From Mycobacterium sp. Z3061 (GTDB taxonomy: Bacteria; Actinomycetota; Actinomycetes; Mycobacteriales; Mycobacteriaceae), in contig NZ_CP134062.1 of assembly GCF_031583025.1 (NCBI RefSeq), positions 1,178,001 through 1,242,000 on the forward strand: 64,000 nucleotides of DNA, given 5' to 3'. Within the stretch, counting starts at the first letter, position 1. Each line of letters begins with the position of its first letter. Below are positions 37,310 to 54,239 of this stretch, one piece after another. Position numbers and translations under genes: made by a program. The notes beneath the pieces were generated by a model. It was not told the DNA's origin, made no database searches, and was given only the letters and a program-made list of their open reading frames with translations.

Positions 37310-37981
37310 AGCCTGTAGGGCCAGCTGCGACCGCTTGATCAGATCGGGTGAATCGCCCAGCGCGACAAGCAGGTTCGTCGTCATTCCGGCGAGCACCGGT
37401 AACACAGCCGAGCCGTCTTCGCCGTAGAACCCGGCCAGCTCCAGCATCACGAAACCGTGGATCAACGCCCAGAACTGGGCGGCCGTCGCTACCACCGCGG
37501 TGTCGTCTTCGGCGGTAGCTGCCGTGATCCGGCCGGCCAGCATCGACCGGTGTACGGCATGCACGACATGCGCAAAGCTGGAATCCTGCTGCTCGATCTC
37601 GTCAAGGGTGAGGGTCAGGACGTTGCCGGCCGGGGCGTTGATGCCGTGCGCGCTGGTGCTGCCGAACATCAACCGGTACATGTGCGGCCGTTCGATCGCA
37701 TAACGCCGATAGGCGGCGCCGACGGCCATCAGGTCGGCCACCGGGTCGTCGGACTCCGGCACCGTCAGCGCCGCGCCGAACTGCCGCAGACCTTCCTCTG
37801 CGACCGCGGCGATGAGTTCACGCATGCCGCCGAAGTGGGTGTAGACGGCCATCGTCGACGTTCCCGCGGCGCCGGCCACCTTGCGGGTCTGCAGCGCATC
37901 GGGTCCGTGGTCGTTGAGCAGTCCCACGGCGGCGTGCAGCAAGTCGTCGCGGACGCTGCGCGGGGCCGGGTCGGGTGTCAT
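37280..37981 (-). CDS. TetR/AcrR-family repressor (WHG domain)
   Basis: A 233-residue TetR regulator, counterpart of Rv0653c. The N-terminal HTH is VRDDLLHAAVGLLNDHGPDALQTRKVAGAAGTSTMAVYTHFGGMRELIAAV. The C-terminal part has the WHG motif FWALIHGFVMLELAGFYG. I use the ATG at 37981; an ATG at 38002 is also possible, and neither has a good ribosome-binding site. The last residues (AEQTQKPPEP) are encoded by the terminator behind rplL. It diverges from the carotenoid oxygenase gene and probably represses it. Confidence 0.87.
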   Translation of the reverse strand: MTPDPAPRSVRDDLLHAAVGLLNDHGPDALQTRKVAGAAGTSTMAVYTHFGGMRELIAAVAEEGLRQFGAALTVPESDDPVADLMAVGAAYRRYAIERPHMYRLMFGSTSAHGINAPAGNVLTLTLDEIEQQDSSFAHVVHAVHRSMLAGRITAATAEDDTAVVATAAQFWALIHGFVMLELAGFYGEDGSAVLPVLAGMTTNLLVALGDSPDLIKRSQLALQAEQTQKPPEP

Positions 37982-38039
37982 CTCGCCAAACAATATTGCC
38001 ATCTCCCGGTCCGAAGCGTACGGTCGCAATAACGCTGAA

Positions 38040-38052
38040 ATAACAATGTTAT
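38040..38052. promoter_or_regulatory. Palindrome in the TetR/carotenoid-oxygenase gap (candidate operator)
   Basis: ATAAC-AAT-GTTAT is a 13-base dyad ending 12 bases before the oxygenase ATG. CAATATTG at 37991-37998 is a second short palindrome on the TetR side. Either could be the repressor's binding site; a dyad this close to the start codon would block ribosome or polymerase access. Confidence 0.4.
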
Positions 38053-38064
38053 AGGAGCTTAGAC

Positions 38065-39582
38065 ATGACGGTGACGCAGACGGCCGAAATCCGGAACCCC
38101 TACCTCGAGGACTTCCTGGCACCGGTGAAATCCGAAGTCACCGCCACCGACCTGCGGGTCACCGGGCAGATCCCCGAGCACCTGGACGGCCGCTACCTGC
38201 GCAACGGGCCCAACCCCGCCGCGGAGGTGAACCCGGCCACCTACCACTGGTTCAGTGGCGACGGCATGGTCCACGGGGTGTCGCTGCAGGACGGGCATGC
38301 GCGCTGGTACCGCAACCGCTGGGTGCGTAGCGCATCGGTCGCGGCCAAGCTCGGCGAGCCCGCCCCGTCGCGGCTGGACCCGCGTGCTGGGCTGCTGGCC
38401 CTGGGCGCCAACACCAGCGTGCTGGCCCACGCCGGCCGCACCCTGGCGCTGGTGGAGGGCGGCGTGGCCAACTACGAGCTCACCGAGGAGCTCGACACCG
38501 TCGGGACGTGCGATTTCGACGGGACGCTGTACGGCGGCTACACCGCCCACCCGCACCGCGACCCGCACACCGGCGAACTGCACGCCGTCTCCTACTCCTT
38601 CGCCCGCGGGCGAACAGTTCAGTACTCGGTGATCGACACCCAGGGCCGGGCCCGCCGCACCGTCGACATCCGGGTCGGTGGATCGCCGATGATGCATGAC
38701 TTCTCCCTCACCGAGAAATACGTGGTCATCTACGACCTGCCGGTCACGTTCGACCCGGGTCAGGTGCTGCCGGTCAAGATTCCGCGCTGGCTGGGTCTGC
38801 CGGCCCAACTGGTGATGCAGTCGCTGGTGGGGCGGGTGCGGGTGCCGAGTCCGATCGCGGCCCGGCTGAACAGCAACCCGAAGCCCACCGACCGCATGCC
38901 GTATGCGTGGAACCCGTCGTATCCCGCGCGCATCGGCGTGATGCCCCGGGAAGGCTCCGACCGCGACGTGCGGTGGTTCGACATCGAACCCTGCTACGTC
39001 TACCACCCGCTCAACGCCTACTCCGAAATCCGGAACGGCACCGAATTCCTGGTCCTCGACGTGGTGAGTTACGCGCGCATGTTCGATCGCGACCGCCGCG
39101 GTCCCGGGGACACCCAGCCCATGCTGGAGCGCTGGACCATCAACCTGGCCACCGGCTCGGTGTCCACCGACCGTCGTGACGACCGGCCCCAGGAGTTCCC
39201 CCGCATCAACGAGACGCTGACGGGCGCCCGGCACCGGTTCGGCTACGCCGTCGGTGTCGACGACGGCTATCTCGCCCAGGAGCAGGGAACGCCGATGGTG
39301 ACCGCCCTCTACAAGCACGACTACGCCACCGGATCCAGTGAGGTGGCCCGGCTGGACCCCGAACTTGTGATCGGCGAGATGTCATTCGTGCCCAACCCCG
39401 CAAGCAACGGGGAAGACCCCGCAGAAGACCAAGGTGTCCTGATGGGGTACGGCTATCACCGCGGCCGCGACGAGGGTCAACTGCTGCTGGTGGATGCCCA
39501 GACCTTGGAGTCGGTGGCCACCGTCCACCTGCCCCAGCGGGTGCCGATGGGGTTCCACGGCAATTGGGCTCCGGCCGGCTGA
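38065..39582 (+). CDS. Carotenoid cleavage oxygenase family protein
   Basis: A 505-residue protein of the carotenoid oxygenase (RPE65/apocarotenoid dioxygenase) family, counterpart of Rv0654, which is reported to cleave carotenoids such as apocarotenals. The seven-bladed propeller's iron-binding histidines can be placed in YTAHPHRDP, MMHDFSL, YVYHPLNAY and MGFHGNWAP near the C-terminus. LRNGPNPAAEVNPATYHWFSGDGMVHGV is the usual N-terminal block. The ATG at 38065 follows ATAGGAGC. It diverges from a TetR gene and is upstream of mkl. Confidence 0.93.
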   Translation: MTVTQTAEIRNPYLEDFLAPVKSEVTATDLRVTGQIPEHLDGRYLRNGPNPAAEVNPATYHWFSGDGMVHGVSLQDGHARWYRNRWVRSASVAAKLGEPAPSRLDPRAGLLALGANTSVLAHAGRTLALVEGGVANYELTEELDTVGTCDFDGTLYGGYTAHPHRDPHTGELHAVSYSFARGRTVQYSVIDTQGRARRTVDIRVGGSPMMHDFSLTEKYVVIYDLPVTFDPGQVLPVKIPRWLGLPAQLVMQSLVGRVRVPSPIAARLNSNPKPTDRMPYAWNPSYPARIGVMPREGSDRDVRWFDIEPCYVYHPLNAYSEIRNGTEFLVLDVVSYARMFDRDRRGPGDTQPMLERWTINLATGSVSTDRRDDRPQEFPRINETLTGARHRFGYAVGVDDGYLAQEQGTPMVTALYKHDYATGSSEVARLDPELVIGEMSFVPNPASNGEDPAEDQGVLMGYGYHRGRDEGQLLLVDAQTLESVATVHLPQRVPMGFHGNWAPAG

Positions 39583-39712
39583 CGCAGCTGGTCAGGGCGC
39601 CCGGCAGATTGTTATCTTTGCAACCCTGATATCCCGCACCAGGCGTGCGCTACAGTGACTCAAGCCACACGGGGCCTGGTGGCGAATTTGCGCGTTGACG
39701 GAAGGATTTCCC

Positions 39713-40717
39713 ATGGGCGTCAGCATCGAGGTCAACGGACTCACGAAGTCCTTCGGATCCTCGAGGATCTGGGAAGACGTCACGCTCGAGATCCCCTCCG
39801 GGGAGGTCAGCGTTCTCCTGGGCCCGTCGGGTACCGGCAAGTCCGTGTTCCTGAAGTCCCTGATCGGTCTGCTGCGGCCGGAGCGGGGCTCGATCATCAT
39901 CGACGGCACCGACATCATCGAGTGCTCGGCCAAAGAGTTGTACGAGATCCGCACCCTGTTCGGCGTGCTGTTCCAGGACGGCGCGCTGTTCGGTTCGATG
40001 AACCTGTACGACAACACCGCATTCCCCCTGCGCGAGCACACGAAGAAGAAGGAAAAAGAGATCCGCGACATCGTCATGGAGAAGCTGACGATGGTCGGTC
40101 TCGGTGGCGACGAGAAGAAGTTCCCCGGTGAGATCTCCGGTGGTATGCGCAAGCGCGCCGGCCTGGCCCGGGCCCTGGTGCTGGACCCGCAGATCATCCT
40201 CTGCGACGAGCCGGACTCCGGTCTGGACCCGGTCCGTACCGCATACCTCAGCCAGCTGATCATGGACATCAACGCCCAGATCGACGCGACGATCCTGATC
40301 GTGACGCACAACATCAACATCGCCCGTACCGTGCCGGACAACATGGGCATGCTCTTCCGCAAGCACCTGGTCATGTTCGGCCCCCGCGAAGTGTTGCTGA
40401 CCAGCGACGAACCGGTGGTGCGGCAGTTCCTCAACGGCCGCCGCATCGGCCCGATCGGCATGTCCGAGGAGAAGGACGAGGCCACCATGGCCGAGGAGCA
40501 GGCCGCCCTGGACGCCGGTCAGCACGCCGGCGGTGTGGAGGAGATCGAAGGCGTGCCACCGCAGATCGTGGCCTCGCCCGGCATGCCGGAGCGCAAAGCC
40601 GTCGCCCGTCGCCAGGCCCGCGTGCGTGCGATGCTCCACACGCTGCCCAAGGACGCGCAGGCGGCGATCCTCGACGACCTCGAGGGCACCCACAAGTACC
40701 AGTCGCACGAGTACTGA
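39713..40717 (+). CDS. mkl: Mce transporter ATPase Mkl (MceG)
   Basis: Mkl/MceG is the ABC ATPase that energises the Mce lipid importers, which lack their own ATPase genes. The 334-residue product has Walker A GPSGTGKS near residue 39, the signature ISGGMRKRAGLARAL, and Walker B LCDEP, with a following H-loop (TILIVTHNINIA). A C-terminal extension of about 80 residues (from REVLLTSDEP) is typical of MceG and contacts its partners. The ATG at 39713 follows GGAAGG; a TTG at 39695 is rejected. No mce genes lie in the window. Confidence 0.95.
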   Translation: MGVSIEVNGLTKSFGSSRIWEDVTLEIPSGEVSVLLGPSGTGKSVFLKSLIGLLRPERGSIIIDGTDIIECSAKELYEIRTLFGVLFQDGALFGSMNLYDNTAFPLREHTKKKEKEIRDIVMEKLTMVGLGGDEKKFPGEISGGMRKRAGLARALVLDPQIILCDEPDSGLDPVRTAYLSQLIMDINAQIDATILIVTHNINIARTVPDNMGMLFRKHLVMFGPREVLLTSDEPVVRQFLNGRRIGPIGMSEEKDEATMAEEQAALDAGQHAGGVEEIEGVPPQIVASPGMPERKAVARRQARVRAMLHTLPKDAQAAILDDLEGTHKYQSHEY

Positions 40718-44774
<4,057 letters not shown>

Positions 44775-44803
44775 TCTTCTTGAATCAGCTTTTCAGTCAC
44801 TAA

Positions 44804-48778
<3,975 letters not shown>

Positions 48779-48784
48779 GTCAGC

Positions 48785-48844
48785 GCGAGCAGACGCAAAA
48801 GCCCCCGCACGCCCGGCGTGTCGGGGGCTTTTGCGTCTGCTCGC
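48785..48844. terminator. Bidirectional terminator after rpoC
   Basis: Perfect 23-base arms (48785-48807 and 48822-48844): GCGAGCAGACGCAAAAGCCC and its complement. The loop contains a further CACGC/GCGTG stem. It serves rpoC from the left and the ceramidase gene from the right. The outer GAGCAGACGCAAAA is shared with the other terminators in this window. Confidence 0.92.
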
Positions 48845-48849
48845 CAGAA

Positions 48850-50811
48850 CTAGCGCACCGCGAACTCGTGCGTCGTCGCCTGGAACGGCTCGAGCCTGCC
48901 GTAGCTGTCGCGGGCCATCCCGTGATGGACGAGGCGGTAGTGCCCGGGCGCCGCATCGACCGGGATGTCCCACCGGATCCGCACGTGCGAGCCGCTGCGC
49001 CCGTCGCGCTGCCACCGGAACGTCGTCGACCAGTCGCCGTCGTCGGCCACCCTCACCCAGTCGTCTCCGGCGAGGTGGACCACTTCGAGAAAGGTCCGGT
49101 TTCGGTGGACGTCGTTGTTGGGGTATGCGCTGACGAACACCGCTTCCACCGAGTCGCCCGGACGGTACGTCGCGTCCGGCTCGGCGACAAGTGAGCCGAA
49201 GGAACCCGTGTCGGCAGGTGCGGCGCGCAACCAGCTGCGAGGTCTGTGGGGCCGCGGTCGCTGCGTGGGGGGCACCGGGCGGCCGTCGCGCATGGCCTCA
49301 GCGAGTCCGGCGACGGTCTGCATGAGCGCCGGCAACTCCCATCGGCCGAACAGCGTGCTGCCGCCTTCGTAGCGCTGTTCCAGATACTCCTCGGGCGTGG
49401 TCACGTAATGGATGTAGGCGTTGCTGTACCCCACGCAGAGCACATCATCGAGGTCGGCGCCGACGATCGAAGCCACCGTCCGGCGTAGCCGCAAACCGGA
49501 GACGATGGTCGGTTCGCCTGGAATGCCGATCAGATAAAGTCGCCCGATTCGCAGCAGCTGGACCGGGACGACCTCTTGGATGAAGGGCTGCAGCCGGTTC
49601 ACCAGGTGGGCCGGTATCACCATGCCCTTGGGCTGCTGCGCCGCCCGCACCTTCCTGGCCAGCCGGTACACGCCGCGGGAAACCTTGTCCCAGAACGGGT
49701 TACGGCCCTGTTGAAAGCCCGGAAAGCCCTCGCCCTCGTCGGTCCCCGCGAACATCGCGGCGGCGATCAGCGGCCGCCCGGTGCGGCGCTGCTGACCGTC
49801 AGGGGTGTACTGCCCGTGCACCGAAACGGCGCCGAGATCGACGTAGACGAGTCTGGAGTCGACGCCGGTGCCGATCGGGGTCCCCGTGTCGAGTTGCCCG
49901 AACGCATCCTCGAATTGGGACAAACCGATCTGGCGAGTGTTCTCCAGCTCGTCGGCTTCCCTGGACGGACCGTATTCGATCGGCCCGTCGACGTGCGGAC
50001 TCATATCGCCCGGGTTGGTCTGCGCGAAGGCCGCGATGAAGTCGGGTTGGCCGGCGAGGTAGTCCGCTCCGCAATGGGTGCGCTCCCAGTGATAGGCGGC
50101 GAAGCCCTTGTTGTCTCCGGAGATCAGCAGATTGCGGTTGGTCATGCTGGTGCCGTGGGTGGCGAAGAAATGGATTGCGCCCACGGCCTTTTCGCCGCGA
50201 TCGATCTGCACCAGCGTGGTGTGCGGGTCGATGCGGTCGGGGAAGAACTCGCGGTCGGACACCGGGTTGCGGTCGAAGGCGGCGGGGGACCGGTTGATGC
50301 TCGCGCCACGCAACTCACCGTGTGACAGTGCGACCTTCGCCGGCGCCAGATCGTCGTGGGCGAAGCGCACCGCTTCGACGATGCCGTCCACGATGGCGGT
50401 GAAGGTCGCCGGCCGGAACCCGCTCGTCGACAGGTTGTACAACAGGTGTCCGCAGTAGCCGCCGGGCCCGGAGTGGGTGTGCGTCGTGGTGATCAAGGTG
50501 TTCTGCGCGGTGTAGGTGTCGCCATATGACGCCGCCAACCGGCGCAACACCTCGTCGGTCACGTTCTGCATCGGCAACGGCAGGTCGGCGACCACCAGCA
50601 GCACCCGCGCGCCGTCGGCCGCCGCGTCGGCGAAGATGAACGCCCGCGACCGCAGTCGGAGGTGGATGCCCGCCGTGCGCTGTTCGGTCTTGCCGTAGCC
50701 GAGCATGCCGCATTCGGCGGCCTCGCCGGTGATGTCGGAGATGCCCCTCCCCACCGAAAGCCCCGCCGAAAGTCCCGCCGCAAGCGTTGCCTCGTCCGTC
50801 ACGCTCAACAC
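48850..50811 (-). CDS. Neutral/alkaline ceramidase
   Basis: A 653-residue neutral ceramidase, counterpart of Rv0669c, which hydrolyses ceramide to sphingosine and fatty acid. TTTHTHSGPGGY holds zinc-binding histidines, FATHGTSMTNRN another, and TNPGDMSPHVDGP the catalytic serine. An immunoglobulin-like C-terminal domain starts near residue 520. No clear signal peptide is visible in MLSVTDEATLAAGLSAGL, in contrast to the secreted Pseudomonas enzyme. The start is GTG at 50811 with GGAG six bases before. It diverges from the endonuclease IV gene. Confidence 0.92.
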   Translation of the reverse strand: MLSVTDEATLAAGLSAGLSVGRGISDITGEAAECGMLGYGKTEQRTAGIHLRLRSRAFIFADAAADGARVLLVVADLPLPMQNVTDEVLRRLAASYGDTYTAQNTLITTTHTHSGPGGYCGHLLYNLSTSGFRPATFTAIVDGIVEAVRFAHDDLAPAKVALSHGELRGASINRSPAAFDRNPVSDREFFPDRIDPHTTLVQIDRGEKAVGAIHFFATHGTSMTNRNLLISGDNKGFAAYHWERTHCGADYLAGQPDFIAAFAQTNPGDMSPHVDGPIEYGPSREADELENTRQIGLSQFEDAFGQLDTGTPIGTGVDSRLVYVDLGAVSVHGQYTPDGQQRRTGRPLIAAAMFAGTDEGEGFPGFQQGRNPFWDKVSRGVYRLARKVRAAQQPKGMVIPAHLVNRLQPFIQEVVPVQLLRIGRLYLIGIPGEPTIVSGLRLRRTVASIVGADLDDVLCVGYSNAYIHYVTTPEEYLEQRYEGGSTLFGRWELPALMQTVAGLAEAMRDGRPVPPTQRPRPHRPRSWLRAAPADTGSFGSLVAEPDATYRPGDSVEAVFVSAYPNNDVHRNRTFLEVVHLAGDDWVRVADDGDWSTTFRWQRDGRSGSHVRIRWDIPVDAAPGHYRLVHHGMARDSYGRLEPFQATTHEFAVR

Positions 50812-50843
50812 CTTATGCTCCGGGCCGCGTCCGACGGCCTCAC

Positions 50844-50849
50844 TAGACT
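50844..50849 (+). promoter_or_regulatory. Candidate -10 for leaderless endonuclease IV mRNA
   Basis: TAGACT ends six bases before the GTG at 50856, the spacing expected for a transcript that starts on the start codon. There is no ribosome-binding site in the gap. Confidence 0.45.
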
Positions 50850-50855
50850 GGACAA

Positions 50856-51611
50856 GTGCTCATCGGTTCACATGTCCACCAGGACGATCCCCTTGCCGCC
50901 GCCGACGCAGACGGTGCCGACGTCGTGCAATTCTTCCTCGGCAATCCGCAGAGCTGGAAGAAACCGAAACCACGCGATGACGCCGAGACGCTGAAAGCGG
51001 CCGCTATGCCGCTGTACGTGCACGCGCCGTACCTGATCAATGTCGCCTCCGCCAACAACCGGATCCGGATCCCGTCGCGCAAGATCCTGCAGGACACCTG
51101 CGACGCCGCCTCAGCGATCAACGCCACAGCCGTGATCGTGCACGGCGGCCATGCGGACGACGACGACATGGAGGCCGGCTTCCAACGCTGGGTCAAGGCG
51201 CTGGATTATCTCGAAACCGACATGCAGATCTATCTGGAGAACACCGCCGGCGGCGACCATGCGATGGCCCGTCACTTCGACACCATCGGCAGGCTGTGGG
51301 ATCACATCGGCGACAAGGGAATCGGCTTCTGCCTGGACACCTGCCACGCCTGGGCGGCCGGTGAGGCGCTGATCGACGCCGTCGATCGCATCAGGGCACT
51401 GACCGGCCGCATCGACCTGGTGCACTGCAATGACTCCCGGGATGCGGCCGGCTCCGGCGCCGACCGGCACGCTAACTTCGGCACCGGGCAGATCGATCCC
51501 GATTTGCTGCTGGCCGTCGTCAAAGCCGCCGACGCGCCGGTGATCTGCGAGACCGCCGACGAGGGCCGCAAAAACGACATCGCTTTCCTGCGCGACAACA
51601 TGGGTGCTTAA
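50856..51611 (+). CDS. nfo: Endonuclease IV (AP endonuclease)
   Basis: Endonuclease IV nicks DNA 5' of abasic sites in base-excision repair; the M. tuberculosis gene (Rv0670) is called end. The 251-residue TIM-barrel protein has the zinc-ligand segments LIGSHVH, YLINVAS and [11 protein letters not shown], then [10 protein letters not shown] (glutamate ligand), [39 protein letters not shown], and ICETAD at the end. All nine-ligand motifs of the family appear present. The start is GTG at 50856 and is probably leaderless. Confidence 0.95.
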   Translation: MLIGSHVHQDDPLAAADADGADVVQFFLGNPQSWKKPKPRDDAETLKAAAMPLYVHAPYLINVASANNRIRIPSRKILQDTCDAASAINATAVIVHGGHADDDDMEAGFQRWVKALDYLETDMQIYLENTAGGDHAMARHFDTIGRLWDHIGDKGIGFCLDTCHAWAAGEALIDAVDRIRALTGRIDLVHCNDSRDAAGSGADRHANFGTGQIDPDLLLAVVKAADAPVICETADEGRKNDIAFLRDNMGA

Positions 51612-51617
51612 CGGTTC

Positions 51618-51653
51618 GTTACACCTCTTGTGCAGTTGTAGGAGAAATGTAAC
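51618..51653. promoter_or_regulatory. Inverted repeat upstream of fadE8 (candidate operator)
   Basis: GTTACA at 51618-51623 and TGTAAC at 51648-51653 form a dyad with 24 bases between, just before the fadE8 ATG at 51663. It is a candidate site for the PaaX-like regulator encoded in the same operon. The arms are short, so chance is possible. Confidence 0.35.
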
Positions 51654-51662
51654 ATTGGCGGC

Positions 51663-53291
51663 ATGCCAGATACGCACGTCGTCACCAACCAGGTTCCGCC
51701 ACTCGAGAATCACAACCCGGCTTCCTCTCCCGTCCTCATCGAGGCGCTGATCCGCGAGGGTGGCCAGTGGGGTCTGGACGAGGTGAACGAGCTGGGGGCC
51801 ATCTCGGGTAGCCGCGAGGCGCAACGCTGGGGCGAGCTGGCCGACCGCAACCGGCCGGTGCTGCACACCCATGACCGGGTGGGGCACCGCGTCGACGAGG
51901 TGGAGTACGACCCGGCTTACCACGAGCTGATGCGTATCGCGATCGCGCACGGCCTGCACGGCGCCCCGTGGGCGGACGACCGGCCGGGCGCGCACGTGGT
52001 GCGGGCCGCCAAGACATCGGTCTGGACGGTCGAAGCGGGCCATATCTGCCCGATCTCGATGACCTACGCGGTGGTGCCGGCGCTGCGTTTCAACCCCGAA
52101 CTGGCCGCGGTGTACGAGCCGCTGCTCACCAGTCGCGAATACGACCCGGAACTCAAGCTCGCCGCCACCAAAGCCGGTATCACCGCCGGCATGTCGATGA
52201 CCGAGAAGCAGGGTGGCTCCGATGTGCGGGCGGGCACCACCCAGGCAACCCCCAACGGGGACGGCACCTACAGCCTGCGGGGCCACAAGTGGTTCACCTC
52301 GGCGCCGATGTGCGACATCTTCCTCGTGCTCGCCCAGGCACCGGGCGGATTGTCGTGCTTCATGCTGCCGCGCATCCTGCCGGACGGAACCCGCAACCGG
52401 ATGTTCCTGCAACGGCTCAAGGACAAGCTCGGCAACCACGCCAACGCGTCCAGCGAAGTCGAGTATGACGACGCCACCGCCTGGTTGGTAGGCGAGGAGG
52501 GCCGTGGCGTCCCGACCATCATCGAGATGGTCAACCTCACGCGCCTGGACTGTACGCTCGGCAGCGCCACCAGCATGCGCACCGGGCTGACCCGCGCGAC
52601 CTACCACGCGCAGCACCGAAAGGCGTTCGGCGCGTACCTGATCGACCAACCGTTGATGCGCAACGTGCTGGCCGACCTGGCCGTGGAGGCCGAGGCGGCC
52701 ACCATGGTCGCCATGCGAATGGCGGGAGCCACCGACAAGGCCGTCCGGGGTGACGAGCGCGAGGCGCTGTTGCGCCGCATCGGCCTGGCGGCCAGCAAGT
52801 ACTGGGTGTGCAAGCGCTCGACCCCGCATGCGGCCGAAGCGCTGGAGTGCCTGGGCGGCAACGGTTATGTCGAGGATTCCGGCATGCCGCGGCTCTACCG
52901 GGAAGCCCCACTGATGGGCATCTGGGAGGGCTCAGGCAACGTCAGCGCACTGGACACGTTGCGCGCCATGGCAACTCGGCCCGAGTCCGTCGACGTCCTG
53001 TTCGACGAGCTGGCCCAGACCGCTGGCCAGGACGCCCGGCAGGACGCCCACGTCGAGCGGTTGCGCGAGCAGCTGGCCGATCTCGACACCATCCAATACC
53101 GGGCCCGCAAGGTGGCCGAGGACATCTGCCTGGCGCTGCAGGGCTCGCTGCTGGTGCGCCACGGCCACCCCGCGGTCGCCGAAGCCTTCCTGGCCACCCG
53201 GCTGGGCGGGCAGTGGGGTGGCGCGTTCGGCACCATGCCCAGTGGCCTTGACCTGGCGCCGATCATCGAGCGCGCGCTGGTCAAGGGCTGA
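51663..53291 (+). CDS. fadE8: Acyl-CoA dehydrogenase, AidB-like (FadE8)
   Basis: A 542-residue acyl-CoA dehydrogenase of the AidB subfamily, the same length as FadE8 (Rv0672). MTEKQGGSDVRAGTTQA is the flavin/CoA-binding loop, GHKWFTSAPMCDIFLVLAQ the beta-domain strand, and ECLGGNGYVEDSGMPRLYREAPLMGIWEGSGNV the FAD-binding and catalytic-loop block. AidB relatives are linked to alkylation response and branched acyl-CoAs; the substrate here is unknown. It heads the operon with echA4, a PaaX-like regulator and echA5. Confidence 0.92.
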   Translation: MPDTHVVTNQVPPLENHNPASSPVLIEALIREGGQWGLDEVNELGAISGSREAQRWGELADRNRPVLHTHDRVGHRVDEVEYDPAYHELMRIAIAHGLHGAPWADDRPGAHVVRAAKTSVWTVEAGHICPISMTYAVVPALRFNPELAAVYEPLLTSREYDPELKLAATKAGITAGMSMTEKQGGSDVRAGTTQATPNGDGTYSLRGHKWFTSAPMCDIFLVLAQAPGGLSCFMLPRILPDGTRNRMFLQRLKDKLGNHANASSEVEYDDATAWLVGEEGRGVPTIIEMVNLTRLDCTLGSATSMRTGLTRATYHAQHRKAFGAYLIDQPLMRNVLADLAVEAEAATMVAMRMAGATDKAVRGDEREALLRRIGLAASKYWVCKRSTPHAAEALECLGGNGYVEDSGMPRLYREAPLMGIWEGSGNVSALDTLRAMATRPESVDVLFDELAQTAGQDARQDAHVERLREQLADLDTIQYRARKVAEDICLALQGSLLVRHGHPAVAEAFLATRLGGQWGGAFGTMPSGLDLAPIIERALVKG

Positions 53292-53297
53292 CCGCCG

Positions 53298-54236
53298 GTG
53301 ACCCACTCGATCAGGCCGGTCGACTTCAACAACCTCAAGACGATGACCTACGAGGTCACCGACCGGGTTGCGCGCATCACCTTCAACCGGCCGGAGAAGG
53401 GCAACGCGATCGTCGCCGACACCCCGCTGGAACTCTCGGCGCTGGTGGAACGCGCCGACCTGGACCCGAACGTCCACGTCATCCTGGTCTCCGGTCGCGG
53501 CGAAGGGTTCTGTGCCGGTTTCGATCTCTCGGCCTACGCCGACCGGACGGGTTCCTCGGGTCAGGAAGGCGGATACCGGGACACGGTGCTGGACGGGAAG
53601 ACGCAGGCGGTCAACCACCTGCCGAACCAGCCGTGGGACCCGATGATCGACTACCAGATGATGAGCCGGTTCGTGCGCGGTTTCTCCAGCCTGATGCACG
53701 CCGACAAGCCGACGGTGGTGAAGATCCACGGCTACTGCGTGGCCGGCGGCACCGACATCGCACTGCACGCCGATCAGGTGATCGCGGCCGCCGACGCGAA
53801 GATCGGCTACCCGCCGACCCGGGTCTGGGGTGTGCCCGCCGCGGGCCTGTGGGCGCACCGCCTGGGCGACCAGCGCGCCAAGCGCCTGCTGTTCACCGGT
53901 GACTGCATCACCGGCGCGCAGGCCGCGGAGTGGGGCCTGGCGGTGGAGGCGCCCGATCCGGCCGATCTCGACGAACGCACGGAGCGGTTGGTGGCCAGGA
54001 TCGCCGCGCTACCGGTCAACCAGTTGATCATGATCAAACTCGCGCTCAATGCCCCGTTGCTGCAGCAGGGTGTCGCGACCAGTCGCATGGTCAGCACGGT
54101 GTTCGACGGGGTGGCACGCCACACTCCGGAAGGGCACGCGTTCGTCGCCGACGCGGTCGAGCACGGCTTCCGGGATGCGGTCAAGCACCGCGACGAACCG
54201 TTCGGCGATTACGGCCGCAGAGCGTCGCAGGTCTGA
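53298..54236 (+). CDS. echA4: Enoyl-CoA hydratase (EchA4)
   Basis: A 312-residue crotonase-family protein, the same length as EchA4 (Rv0673). VARITFNRPEKGNAIVADTP opens the core. SGRGEGFCAGFDLSAYADR forms one oxyanion-hole strand and KPTVVKIHGYCVAGGTDIALHADQVIAA the other. The C-terminal helices are longer than in classical hydratases. It starts with GTG six bases after fadE8 and four bases before the PaaX-like gene, so co-translation in the fadE8 operon is likely. Confidence 0.9.
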   Translation: MTHSIRPVDFNNLKTMTYEVTDRVARITFNRPEKGNAIVADTPLELSALVERADLDPNVHVILVSGRGEGFCAGFDLSAYADRTGSSGQEGGYRDTVLDGKTQAVNHLPNQPWDPMIDYQMMSRFVRGFSSLMHADKPTVVKIHGYCVAGGTDIALHADQVIAAADAKIGYPPTRVWGVPAAGLWAHRLGDQRAKRLLFTGDCITGAQAAEWGLAVEAPDPADLDERTERLVARIAALPVNQLIMIKLALNAPLLQQGVATSRMVSTVFDGVARHTPEGHAFVADAVEHGFRDAVKHRDEPFGDYGRRASQV

Positions 54237-54239
54237 GGC

